Position numbers and translations under genes: made by a program
The notes under the pieces: model-generated
Told to the model about the DNA's origin: nothing
Seen by the model: only the letters and a program-made list of their open reading frames with translations
Databases searched by the model: none
Shown here: positions 44,632-54,538 of the stretch, piece after piece
Layout: every line of letters starts with the position of its first letter
Position numbering within the stretch: position 1 is the stretch's first letter
NCBI GenBank assembly: GCA_965240325.2
Contig: OZ251222.1
Coordinates: 2,108,001 to 2,172,000, forward strand
DNA from: Rebecca billardiae RCC1528
Taxonomy: Eukaryota > Haptophyta
DNA: 64,000 nucleotides
Direction: 5' to 3'

Positions 44632-45234
44632 TCATAGCTCAGCGTCATCACGCTCCACATAGGCCTTGATTTCCGGGGTGCGCATGATGAGGTTGCGCCA
44701 GCCCAATCCGCCCTCCTCCAGGCGCTCGCTCGCACCAATGCGTGGTCCTGTGAACGCTGCAAACGAGCGCTTGTGCGATTCCAGGCACTGCCACTGCAAA
44801 CGCGCGCATCCAGTGTCGCGAGCTCGACGCACTATGGTGGAGAACAGACGCTTGCCCACACCCAAGCTACGGGCACGCTCCGTGACGTACAGGTCCTCAA
44901 AGTAGAGACCCTTGCCATCCCATGTCGAGTAGGTCTTGTAGCACAGCGCATAGCCAACAGGCTGCTGGTCGATGGTCGCGAGGGCGCACCAAATGTGGTC
45001 GCTCTCCAGGTCCGTCGCGAGCTCATCTGCGCTCAAGCGCACCTGCTCCTCCATCCCAAAGTGCCGCGCCATCTCACGCACGAAAGAGTGCACGATGGCT
45101 GCATCTGCCGCCGTCGCAGATCGAATCTCATAGGGAGCAGCCTGATCCTCGACCGCCGTGGCGACCAGCCTGCATGCAGCTCGAGGATGCGCTTGGAGAG
45201 GGCGCCTTAGCATCATAGGGCGCCTTAGCATCAT
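44632..45234 (-). CDS. GNAT N-acetyltransferase (diamine acetyltransferase-like)
   Basis: The ATG at 45234 gives 200 residues in one exon, ending in TGA. After a leader of about 40 residues the GNAT fold begins: YEIRSATAADAAIVHSFVRE, then QPVGYALCYKTYSTWDGKGL, the beta4 strand YFEDLYVTERARSLGVGK (acetyl-CoA loop R-x-x-G-x-G), and a final ARLQWQCLE. This order and the W-x-G-x-x-x-x-x-EDL core resemble spermidine/spermine acetyltransferases, but substrate is not proven. The leader begins with a duplicated MMLRRP, from an 18-bp direct repeat in the DNA, and may be a mitochondrial or plastid presequence. Confidence 0.88.
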   Translation of the reverse strand: MMLRRPMMLRRPLQAHPRAACRLVATAVEDQAAPYEIRSATAADAAIVHSFVREMARHFGMEEQVRLSADELATDLESDHIWCALATIDQQPVGYALCYKTYSTWDGKGLYFEDLYVTERARSLGVGKRLFSTIVRRARDTGCARLQWQCLESHKRSFAAFTGPRIGASERLEEGGLGWRNLIMRTPEIKAYVERDDAEL

Positions 45235-45384
45235 CGTGTGAGTGCCCCGGGCCAGCAAGCTCAACACCTGAACAGCGGGTGACCGGGTTCGCGGCGTGGG
45301 TTATTCGCTTCGTCATCCCGTCATTTATTAATCATGCTCCGGCGCCGGACTCCGCTGGAGTCGTTGTGTCGCTCTGGATCACTC

Positions 45385-46664
45385 CCACCCGTCCCAGAAA
45401 GCCTCTGCTGCTGAGCCCGTCTTCGGCTCAGCGGCAAGGGAGGTCCGGGCCGGGAGCTCCCAGCGAGCGGCCAGCGCGACATCACCTCAAGGTTTTTTCC
45501 TGAGCGCCGGGCGGCAGCGGCGGCGAGGGCGTTGCTCCGCTGGCGGGGCGCGCACGGGGCACGGCGCTGCGGGCGCGGATGTGCCCGCAGAGCCGGCGCG
45601 TGCGGACGGGCTGTTGCGGGAGAGCATCTGGCGCCCTCCTACGCCGCGCGTCTTGCGCCACGCCTCTTTCGCCTTGACTCAGGGCAGCGCGCACGCGCAC
45701 GCCGCCTCAAGGCCAGCCTTGCCGCGCCGCAGCCGGCCGCGCGCGCGCCGTGCGCGGCGTGGTCGGGAAGGAGCGGGCGCTGCTGCCGGGCGAGATGACG
45801 ACATCATGTGCGCACACCATGCCGCCCCGCCACGCCTTGACGATCGTGTCGTCGGTCCGTTTGCATGCCTCTTTGACTTGTCATAAATGGCATGCACGGC
45901 CTCGCGGTAGTGACCCTTGTCGGGACGATCATTGCGGCGCAGAACAGTGCCAGACGGGCGCGCGGGCTACTCTTACATGGATGTGCATCACCGCGTGATC
46001 ATGTAGAAGTGCTGGGTGCGACGCTTTCCTCGCGCTGATGCTCTTTCATCATCTTCTACGAGCTCAGGTCTGGCTTGGCACGACAAGCGATCAGCACTCG
46101 TCAACAGCTGTGCAGATCTATTGCCGTGCCCTGTCGCGGCATCGCAGGGCGGCATGGCGTGCACGTATGGTGTCGTCATCTCGCCCGGCAGCAGCGCCCG
46201 CTCCTTCCCGACCACGCCGCGCACGGCGCGCGCGCGGCCGGCTGCGGCGCGGCAAGGCTGGCCTTGAGGCGGCGTGCGCGTGCGCGCTGCCCTGAGTCAA
46301 GGCGAAAGAGGCGTGGCGCAAGACGCGCGGCGTAGGAGGGCGCCAGGTGCTCTCCCGCAACAGCCCGTCCGCACGCGCCGGCTCTGCGGGCACATCCGCG
46401 CCCGCTGCGCCGTGCCCCGTGCGCGCCCCGCCAGCGGAGCACTCGCCCTCGCCGCCGCTGCCGCCCGGCGCTCAGGAAAAACCTTGAGGTGATGTCGCGC
46501 TGGCCGCTCGCTGGGAGCTCCCGGCCCGGACCTCCCTTGTCAGCGGGCTCAAAAACTTCGCAGCGAGGTTTTTGAGCCCAGTGACTATGAAATGGACTGG
46601 CAACGAATAGCTGCGGGTATTTTTCAATACCAGGGGCCTTGATGTAGGGGGCTGGGACGGGTGG
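45385..46664. mobile_element. MITE copy A, split by a nested insertion
   Basis: Ends CCACCCGTCCCAG (45385-45397) and CTGGGACGGGTGG (46652-46664) are inverted repeats. The two halves, 45385-45434 and 46540-46664, match the intact copy at 61654-61817 in order, interrupted only by the 1.1-kb foldback insertion and a small indel. Confidence 0.88.
45435..46539. mobile_element. Foldback element nested in the MITE
   Basis: Inverted arms of about 395 bp (45435-45829 and 46145-46539) flank a spacer of about 315 bp. The direct repeat TCAGCGG is present on both sides (45428-45434 and 46540-46546) and once at the empty site in the second MITE copy (61692-61698), giving a 7-bp target duplication. The arm frames mirror each other. 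No transposase is encoded. It shares no obvious sequence with the larger element at 24.7-27.3 kb. Confidence 0.92.
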
Positions 46665-47633
46665 CTGCACCAAGGGCTTGTCCCCTACACCCCTGGCTCG
46701 GGGGACGGCTGCCCTGGCGGAGGTGGGTGCGTGCTCGCCGAGCGTCCTAGCGGTCGATTGCGGGGCGTTCCGTGGCGGCACGCTGGGCGGGGTGGGCCCC
46801 AAGACGTAGGGGAACGTCGACAAAGCAGCCCGCTGATGTCTCTCCTCGCTCGTCGCCCTTGCGGTTGGCGCGCGCAACCACTTGCGGGCTTCAGCTTGTG
46901 CCGAGCGGTCACTTCCTGCCAGCCGACTCGACATGTGGGGAGCCTGGGCGCGATGAGATGGCTCGGGGAGGTGGGGGTATGTATGCACAATGTATGCGTA
47001 CACGCGCACTGGACTTCCGACCCCGCACGCCGCCTGAAAGAGGTCACGTTAGGCACGCGCCGCGCTCTCGCGTTTCAAACGGCGTGTGCCGCACGACATT
47101 TCCAGAGTCACGGATCACTGATCGAGCTGCTTTTCTGGTCGCCCGTAGCACAGATTAGCCTACCCGACTAGCCCCATGCGTGACGGCCGGGTCTTGAGTG
47201 CTATGGCACCACTTGTAGCAGCTTCTTGCACGCTAGGCACTGCCACAAGCGCCGCGAGCCAGCTTCGTGAGCATGTGAACGCAGACACAAGGTGCCGAGG
47301 CAGTCTTCAGGGCGTGGCAATGGCATGGGAGTCAGCGTCTGGTGTTGTACACGCATGCGACGGCGCGCACACGCGCGACTACGTGCCACAAGGTCTGCGA
47401 TACCCGCGGGCCGCCACGCTCACGCGCCCGTCGCTCCTCCAGCCGCCGCTCGGCGACGCCGCCAGGACTCAGGCACTCAGCGACGACACTGGTCGCGGCC
47501 TCCCGGACCCCCACCGCCAGGGGGGGGGGGGGACCTGGATTTACCCGTCCAGGGGTTTAGGAGATAAGCCAAAGGACCATCAAACCCTTTGGCTGCACCG
47601 TGTGTGCGCCCTCGGGCAGCGGCGAACACAACA
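46665..47633. other. Intergenic, no gene recognised
   Basis: No motif in any frame. A G-run lies at about 47519-47532. Just after it, 47540-47600 resembles, in inverted orientation, the flank beside the MITE (CCAGGGGTTTAGGAGATAAG), so another repeat fragment is possible. Confidence 0.5.
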
Positions 47634-48967
47634 ATGGGGCGGACCAAGGGCAAGCGCACCCCCGCGCAGGCCGCAGACAGTGGCCGGGATGGGGGCCGGT
47701 CCCGGGCGATCCCACTGCTCGTGGCCGCCGTCGCGGTTGGCGTGGGCCTCTATTTCGCGCGAGACTTTCGAAGAGTCACTCCGAAGGACGAGGTCGTAAA
47801 AGCGGGCGGCTCAGCGGCTGGCACTCCCGGAGCCCAGGAGTCTGGTGGCGCGCACGAGGTGCTGGGCGCGGCAAGAGCCACCGCGGAGCCCGTTGGCGAG
47901 CAGCTGTCCCCGGCTTCATCTCCTCAGCCGAGCGGCTCGACGGATTGCGATGACGAGAACCCTGAGTGCGCGTCGTGGGCGGCGATGGGCGAGTGCCAGG
48001 CAAACCCGGGCTACATGCACCGTGCGTGCGGGCATTCGTGTGGGACGTGCGGCATGCAGCTCTCACCCGTGTGCAACGCGTCCGGCCCGAACGCGGTGAG
48101 TAACGGCGACATCGAGGCGACCTTCAGCCGCGCCGCGTCGCTCGCCGAGTACGAGCCGACCGTGCTGAGCCGAGACCCGTGGGTGCTGATCTTCGATCGA
48201 TTCCTCTCGCGCGAGGAGGCCGCGGAGCTGATCAAGGTGGGCGGGCACAACTTCGAGCGGAGCCTGGCCGGCGACGGGGTGACCCCTGTGCGCACGAGCT
48301 CGACGAGCTGGTGCAACGTGCGCGAGTGCGAGAGCCACGAGCTCATCAAGCGCGTGAAGGGCAGGGCGCTCTCAATCATGCGCATCCCTGAGGGCAACTC
48401 GGAGCACCTGCAGACGCTGCGGTGGGCGCGCGCGCGCGCGGGGTGGCGGGATGCGGCGGGAGGGGGCGCGGCGCCACGGCCCGCGCCTGACACGCAGCCG
48501 CCCCCGCGGTCCGACCGGCAGGTACGAGGTCGGCCAGTTCTACAAGATGCATCACGGTGCGTGCCTGACAGACGCGTGCGCTCGCTGCTCAATCGTGCGG
48601 CGGCTGACGCGCCGCGCGCGCGTGCACCACCGTTGTGCGCGCAGACCAGAACGCGGATCCGAAGAGCGCGTGGGGACCGCGCGTGTACACCTTCTTCCTG
48701 TACCTCAACGACGTCCCCGAGGGCGGCGGCACTCGCTTCCCGCGGCTCAACATCACCGTCACCCCGAAGGCGGGCCGCGCGCTCGTGTGGCCGAGCGTGT
48801 TCGACCACGACGTCTTCAAGGCGGACATGCGCACCGAGCACGAGGCGCTGCCGGTGATCGCTGGCGAGAAGTACGCGTCGAATCTGTGGCTGCACATGCG
48901 CGAGTTCCAGCAGCCGCTGAAGGCGGGCTGCGCAAACTCGCACACCAAGGACTATCGGAAGAAGTGA
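47634..48967 (+). CDS. Prolyl 4-hydroxylase with ShKT domain
   Basis: Exons 47634..48421, 48522..48556 and 48645..48967 give 381 residues. A type II membrane anchor (about 26-42, PLLVAAVAVGVGLYF) implies an ER/Golgi lumenal enzyme. A six-Cys ShKT-type domain follows (about 103-142; SWAAMGECQANPGYMHRACG). The catalytic 2-oxoglutarate/Fe(II) domain reads YEVGQFYKMHH, with the HxD iron ligands at His273 and Asp275 lying across the second splice, FFLYLNDVPEGGGTRFP, and a distal His (TEHEALPV) with Lys (GEKYASNLW) for 2-oxoglutarate. It hydroxylates prolines in secreted proteins. The middle exon is only 35 nt. The introns are 100 and 88 nt. Confidence 0.93.
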
Positions 48968-49351
48968 GTTCATCATTGATTGGAGCCATCGGGCGCCGTG
49001 GCCTGAGGCTGGCCTGGCTGCCCGATTGGCAACATTGACATTCGCCGCGGGCGCCTAGCGGACTAGTCACTATGACTATTGATCCACGGTGACTACCGTA
49101 TGCACTCTGACCTGCTAGCCTCAGAGTATAGCCGCCATCATCATATCATCATTATTGATGATGTCATAGTACAGACGAATTACTCAGAGACTATACTCAG
49201 CGTCTGCGTTGATGCCATTAGGGGTTCTATGATGAGCCGAGACCGAGTGCGCGGGGGGGGGCAGGGTAGGGGGCAGGCTTGTCAGGCCACCGTCGGGCAC
49301 CGAGGTCATGCGACGACGCGTCCGCGTCCGAGTCGCTGCCGTTTGCCTTGC
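48968..49351. other. Intergenic between convergent genes
   Basis: Holds the 3' flanks of the hydroxylase (plus) and the coiled-coil gene (minus). A TCATCATTATTGATGATG stem-loop at about 49143-49163 is the only structure noticed. Confidence 0.5.
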
Positions 49352-50881
49352 TCAGGCCGCGGCCAGCCCGTCCGCCGCCTTCACTTCCTGCAGCCGCGCG
49401 CGAAGAGAAAGGATCTCCTTGCGATGGCTGCCCGCACTCGCCGCCTCGACGTCGTTCGCAGGGCGTGCGCGGCCTGTCGGCGCGCCGACGCTCGCGCGAC
49501 GAGCGCAAGAGTGCCGCAGGTTCATCACACCGCCGCTCGCGCCTGAGGGCGCAGCCGCGGCGGCGCTTGCGGTCGAGGCGTGCTGCCCGAGGTGCGCGTG
49601 CGTCTTCGCGCGCGCAAACGTGCCGGCGCGACCGGCGTCACGCCGAGCTGCGCGTATCGCCGCCTCGGCGTGCAGTGCGTCCATCCGCGCCTGGCGCGCG
49701 TCCGCCGAGTCCTGGCTGTCAGAGTCGTCGTCCATGGCGCCGTCGACGCCGCCGCTGTGCACGCCGCGCTGCGCGAGCACGGCGCTGACGAGTGTGGCGA
49801 CCTCGTCCGAGCGGCCCGCCGCGTACGCGCTCGGGTACCCGCGAGAGGCCAAAGGCTGCGCCTTGCGCGACGCGCTCGGCGCCGCGGCGCGCCGAGCGCT
49901 CGCGGCGCGCGGCGTGCGCGGCGAGATGAGCAGATCGCCCGCGTGCACGCCCGCCGCGGCGGCTGCGGCAGCGGCTGCGTGCGCGTGCGGGTGTGAGCGG
50001 GCCTCGACGCGCTCGGTGTGCACCTGCTTGCGCAGCGACGCCGCCTGGCCGCGCAGCACCGTCAGCTCGTGCTGCAGCTGAGTCTCCACGCCCTTGGCGC
50101 GCGCCTCGGTCGAGCGCAGCTGCGAGCTCAGCTCGGTGACGAGCTTGGCATTGGCCGCGTCCGTGGTGGCGGCGGTCGTCTCGAGCTGCTCGAGCTGCGC
50201 ACGGAGGGCCGCGTTCTCCTCGCGAAGCGCGCGCACCTCGCCCGAGCTCGCCACGCTCTCCAGCTCGCGCAGCCGCCCGGCGAGGTCATCGACACCCAGG
50301 CCGGCCGGCAGCCCGGCGTGCGCGCGCGGCGGCGCCGAGGGCGGCGCGTGCGACGGCGTGGTTGCGCGCGCGCCGGGCCCCGCGGCGCCGGTGCGCGAGT
50401 TGCGTCGGCGCTCAGCACCGTCCATCCCCACCGATGGCGCCCCGCGCGGCGTCTCGCTGCGCTCTGCGCCGTGCGGGCGCGCGCGCGACTGCCCCTGCTG
50501 TACCTGCCGAGCCGTCGCTTCCAGCTGCCGGCGCAGGTCCGAGAGCGGCAGGGCGCCGTCCGCGTCGCCGCGCGGCGTGGTGGCAGGCGAACGACCCACT
50601 CGCTCGAGCTGCGCGCGCGCGTCCTCCTGCTCGCGGAATTCGGCCTCCGCGCTCGCGCGCGCCTGCGCGTCGATCACGAGCGAGAGCCGCTCGTGGTCGT
50701 CGGCCAGGCGGCGGTGCTCGAACTGCAGCTGTCGCAGTGTCTTGGCGAGGGCCTCGTGCTTCACCTTGGCCTCGGCGAGCGCCTCGGTGGCGACGCGCGC
50801 CTCCTCCCGCGCCTCGGCGATCTCGCGCGCGTGCTGCTCGCGGAGCTGCGCCACGCTCGGCTCCGCGTCGGCGGACGTCAT
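49352..50881 (-). CDS. Coiled-coil protein, function unknown
   Basis: A single 509-residue frame starts at the ATG at 50881. Three heptad-rich coiled-coil stretches are visible: residues about 10-95 (REIAEAREEARVATEALAEA), about 200-290 (LRELESVASSGEVRALREEN), and a short one at the end (HRKEILSLRARLQEVK). Between them is low-complexity Ala/Pro/Arg and an acidic patch (DDDSDSQDSAD). There is no catalytic motif, signal or membrane segment. Codon bias and unbroken length support a real gene. It could be a cytoskeletal or centrosomal scaffold, but that is a guess from shape alone. Confidence 0.65.
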   Translation of the reverse strand: MTSADAEPSVAQLREQHAREIAEAREEARVATEALAEAKVKHEALAKTLRQLQFEHRRLADDHERLSLVIDAQARASAEAEFREQEDARAQLERVGRSPATTPRGDADGALPLSDLRRQLEATARQVQQGQSRARPHGAERSETPRGAPSVGMDGAERRRNSRTGAAGPGARATTPSHAPPSAPPRAHAGLPAGLGVDDLAGRLRELESVASSGEVRALREENAALRAQLEQLETTAATTDAANAKLVTELSSQLRSTEARAKGVETQLQHELTVLRGQAASLRKQVHTERVEARSHPHAHAAAAAAAAAGVHAGDLLISPRTPRAASARRAAAPSASRKAQPLASRGYPSAYAAGRSDEVATLVSAVLAQRGVHSGGVDGAMDDDSDSQDSADARQARMDALHAEAAIRAARRDAGRAGTFARAKTHAHLGQHASTASAAAAAPSGASGGVMNLRHSCARRASVGAPTGRARPANDVEAASAGSHRKEILSLRARLQEVKAADGLAAA

Positions 50882-51643
50882 GACTGTCGTCGTGAAACCG
50901 TCGTCCCTGTCGGCTGAGAGCTGAGGGTCGTCATCAGAAAATCATATCAGAAATGGCGGCGTCGCCACCGCCCCTGTCGGTGTGGAGCTGTTGCTGTGCG
51001 CGGTGGGCAGGAGCACGCTCGAGAGACGAGTGGGAGCCGCAGGGACAGGAGCGCAGCCGCGGATGTACGTGTATGACTATGAGTTATGAGTACTGTACCG
51101 GCGCCTAGCCTCCGACTGTCGACTGCCATGATTGCGAGCTGGCGATGCAGCCGATCCGGGGAGTATGCAGATCACTCACCCGGGGTGTCCGGTCTGCAGA
51201 CGGCCGCGACCGTTCCACGTCTACGTGGCCCGACGGATGCCGGCCTCCATGTGCAAAGTTGCGCGGCATGGTAATCTCGTAAGCCGTCGGTTGACAGTAT
51301 ACTACGACGTAGCTATAAGGTGACAGACACGCCGTTGTCACTCAGAGTCCGAGAGTGCCGCGGGACCGGGCACCGGCCACCGGGCCGGCCGGCGAGTGGT
51401 CACACTGGTCAGCCCGGGGTGGCGGTTCGGGCTTCAGGTGAATCAGGGACTCCGCAAGGCCGGATTGACAAGAATGGCAACTGTGAGTGTGCCGCGGTCA
51501 AACCATTCGCAAGTGCACTCAAGTGACCGGCCATCGTGCATGCGCGGTTGTGGTCGTGGCCGTGCCGGGTACAGACAGTCAGACTAGGCCGCACAGGGCC
51601 GAGGGCGCTGCGGCTGTCACACAGCCTCTGGCCAACGTCAACA
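50882..51643. other. Intergenic, no gene recognised
   Basis: Mixed-composition DNA between two minus-strand genes; only short ORFs on either strand, no motif seen. Confidence 0.55.
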
Positions 51644-52330
51644 TCAGTCAGCTTGAGCGCCATCGCCCGCGCTCGCGCCCTCCACGCGCAGCATGTCCGT
51701 GCACTTGCGCAGCGCGACGTCGACGGCCACCTCCATGATGGTGCCGCAGCCGCCGTACGCCAGCCGGTCCGGGATGCTCCGCAGGTCGTCGCCGACCTCA
51801 CGCTTGGCCTTCAGGCCGCAGATGCGGTAGAAGCGCACGAGCCGGCGATGCTGGGCCTCGCTGTCGTTGATGGCGAGGATCTGCGCGGTGTGCGGCGAGA
51901 AGGGCGCACTCTCGCGCGCCCACGCGAGCACGGCCGCGGCCAGCAGCGCCGTCGGGAGGCCGAGGAGCTTGTTCGGGGGCGGCGTGCCCTCCTCTCGGCT
52001 CGCCCCGGCGCTGGCGCCGCCACGCCGGAGCGCGGCGCGGCGAGCGTAGTAGTCGGAGAACTGCCGCACTTGGATAGAGTCCCAGTGCAGGATGCCATTT
52101 GGCTGCGCGAGCCCGTAGCTCTCACCCAGGAGGCGGCCGCCGCGGTCGCGCAGCGTCGCCTTGAATGCGCCGAGAGGCGCCGTGAGCTCGAGCGCAAAGC
52201 CATTCCGCGTGGCAATCGCGCTCACCTCATCTCGACTGAGCAGCGCAGAGCGACCGGCCGTCGCTGTGAGGGCGTGCGCAGAGCGACCCGCATGGAGCAC
52301 CAGTGCCACGAGCAGAGCGACCCGCATAGA
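51644..52330 (-). CDS. Secreted or organelle protein with a GNAT-like end
   Basis: The ATG at 52330 is chosen because it starts a textbook signal peptide (VALLVALVLHAGRSAHA, residues 3-19); the frame is open further upstream but runs into the divergent gene. The protein is 228 residues. The C-terminal third (AINDSEAQHRRLVRFYRICG, then VGDDLRSIPDRL and GGCGTIMEV) resembles the end of GNAT-fold acetyltransferases, where an NxxA/RfY helix precedes the last strands. The acetyl-CoA loop is not recognisable, so activity is uncertain. In algae with complex plastids such a signal peptide may route to the plastid. Confidence 0.6.
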   Translation of the reverse strand, partial: SMRVALLVALVLHAGRSAHALTATAGRSALLSRDEVSAIATRNGFALELTAPLGAFKATLRDRGGRLLGESYGLAQPNGILHWDSIQVRQFSDYYARRAALRRGGASAGASREEGTPPPNKLLGLPTALLAAAVLAWARESAPFSPHTAQILAINDSEAQHRRLVRFYRICGLKAKREVGDDLRSIPDRLAYGGCGTIMEVAVDVALRKCTDMLRVEGASAGDGAQAD

Positions 52331-52481
52331 GCACCTGCGCCACGAGCTCGTGGCCCCAATCATCACGAGGAGCCGCCGAGCGGCGGCCATTGTGATTGCC
52401 GTCGTCCTCGCTTCAGCCGAGGCGGCGAGAATGATGCACATGCACGAATGATCTGACGACAAAACAGCCGGGAGTCGCCTT
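52331..52481. promoter_or_regulatory. Divergent intergenic region
   Basis: About 150 bp between the start of the minus-strand GNAT-like gene and the first open codons of the plus-strand ATP-grasp gene. Short repeats of GAGCGACCCGCAT(A/G)GAGCACC lie just inside the minus-strand gene (52282-52338). Confidence 0.4.
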
Positions 52482-54249
52482 GTGCTCGCGGCTCTCATCC
52501 TCCTCGGCGCGACACACGGCGGTGCCAGCGGTGGCGCACGCGCGCTGTCGTCGTCCTCACCGGCGCCCGACAGCACCCCGCCCGAGGGCGGCGCCGACGC
52601 GTGCCACGCCGCGCGGCTGGGCGGGGGCTCGCGCGTGCTCGTGGTCGCCCTGACGACGGGGCACGTTGGGCCGAGCCTAGCGTCGCAGTGCGCGACCGAC
52701 CTGCACGGCGCGGGGTGGGAGGTGGGCATGCTGCTCTCTCGGAACCAGCTGAGCCCGCACGGTCCCTGGAACGGCCTGTGGAACACCTCGTCGTCGACGA
52801 ACACCGTGCGCTACGTGCGCACGCCGCAGCCCGGTCTCCACTCGGAGAGCGCGCTCGAGACGGCCATCGTGGAGTGGGCGCCGGCCATCGTACTGGCGGA
52901 CTACCGCACGTCGACGCTGCTGATGATCCGGGTGGTCAGTAGGCTCGAGGCCCTGAGCACGCGCACGCAGGCGCAAGAGCGCGTGCTCGCCACGCTTGTC
53001 TGCTCGCTTCCGCGCGTACGCGAGCACTGGGGGCGGCACACACACGGACAAGCTGCGCACACTCCAGCTGGCGGCGAAGCTCGGGCTGCCGTTGGCGTGG
53101 CAGACGACGCTCAAGCCATCGTCCGTGGCCCCCGTGAGCGCGGCCGAGCTCGAGCAGCTCACGCAGCGCCTGCCGCTCGTCGCCAAGACCTCCGCCGACA
53201 GCGCCGGCAGGGGCGTGCGCGTCTGCCACACCGCCGCACAGCTGCGTGAGGCTGTGCAGCGTGCGGCCAAGGGGAAGGAGAGTGTGCTGCTGGAGGCGTG
53301 GGTGGATGGCGTGTCGGTGGAGTGGGTGGGCGCAGTGGTCGACGGCGAGGTGATCTCTGGCTTCGGCTACGTCCCTCTCGCATACGCAGGCGAGGCAGGC
53401 TCGGGCATGATGTCGCGCACAGCCAACCTGCCCGACGCGGCGCGCGCGTTTGGCACGCTGATGCGCGCGCTCGGCTTCACGGGCGTCGCGCAGCTCGATT
53501 TTCGGATCGAGCGGAGCTCGGGGCGCACGCTGCTCATTGATCCGAACATGCGCTTATCCCCGGCGATCGGCATCCCCGGCGCGGTGCTGGGCCTGCCCAT
53601 GGGGCCCCTTGAGGCTCTGCGCGCGCGCGTGCGACAGGGCGCGCCACCACCACCGGGGCGCACGGCGCCCTCGTCCGCGCAGACTCCAGGAGTACCCCCA
53701 CTGGTGCACGCGGTCAACCTGCTTGCACTCTACCCGTTTTCAACGGGGCAGCGGCTGTGGCCGCTCGCGTACTGCGCCGACGTGTGGACGCTGACGCCGT
53801 GGCCGATGGTTCAGCACGGCCCAGTTGCGCCCCAGCTCGCCGTGGAGAGCGCCGAATGCACAGTCCGGTACTCAGCCGACCCGCCGACGGCTGTGCTGCG
53901 GCAGCGCTGCCCGGCCGGCGGTCCGGCGGACGGCTCGTGTCGCGGACGCTGCCAGCCGCTCGCGCCCGCCGTGCCCGGGGTGCTCCCAGCCGACTGCACG
54001 CGCCTCGCGCTCGCCTGGTGCGAGCAGATCTTCGACTGGGTGCGAGCGCGCTCGTCGTGCGCGCCCGCTGGCTCGGTCGCGTACCTGCGGCGCAACCTCG
54101 AGCTCGCGCCCGGAAAGGCCGTGCGACTGTGCGGCGGGCCGAGGGCCGAGGCGTACGAGGCCGGCACGGGCGAAGCGGTGGTCGCTACCCACCAGTGCAC
54201 CACCACCCGGATGCCGACGGACGGCGCCCGCAAACCAGCAACGACGTGA
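52482..54249 (+). CDS. ATP-grasp domain protein with signal-like leader
   Basis: Two open segments in different frames, 52482 to about 52930-53020 and about 53020 to 54249, appear to belong together. The first has a hydrophobic leader (LVLAALILLGATHG) and a Rossmann-like start (SRVLVVALTTGHVGPSLA, ending in VEWAPAIVLADYRTSTLL). The second is an ATP-grasp fold: DKLRTLQLAAKLGLPLA, LPLVAKTSADSAGRGVRVC, ESVLLEAWVDGVSVEWVG and the metal-binding LLIDPNMRLSPAIG, then a Cys-containing tail. The frame change is an unresolved intron or a base error; no GTGCG...CAG pair fits. No in-frame ATG lies between the preceding stop (52449) and 52482, so the true start is unknown. Substrate unknown. Confidence 0.68.
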
Positions 54250-54538
54250 TGATGACGGGCGGCCGGCTGCGACTCCGGCATCATCAGTCACGGCGGTATT
54301 GGAATCTGTCAGAGGCAGTGCTGCGGAGTGATGAGTGATGAGATAGCTGGCAGCGGGGCTCGGTGGCCCGTGAGGCTGATGACTTGGCGCGGTAGCGGTG
54401 CCGGCCCCAGGGCCCGGGCAGCCGGGCAGGGGCGGCGAGGTCCGGCTGCCCGCCGGCCGGGGCGGAATCCTGCGAAGAACGAGTTTCGATTCCGAACGGA
54501 CCGAAGCGACACGCCCGTGACGGCGCGGGCGAGCGCGG

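Noticed and set aside
47634-48421. ShKT segment read as a toxin gene
   Set aside because: The six-Cys ShKT fold is a common accessory domain of algal and animal prolyl hydroxylases and is fused here to the catalytic domain; nothing indicates a toxin.
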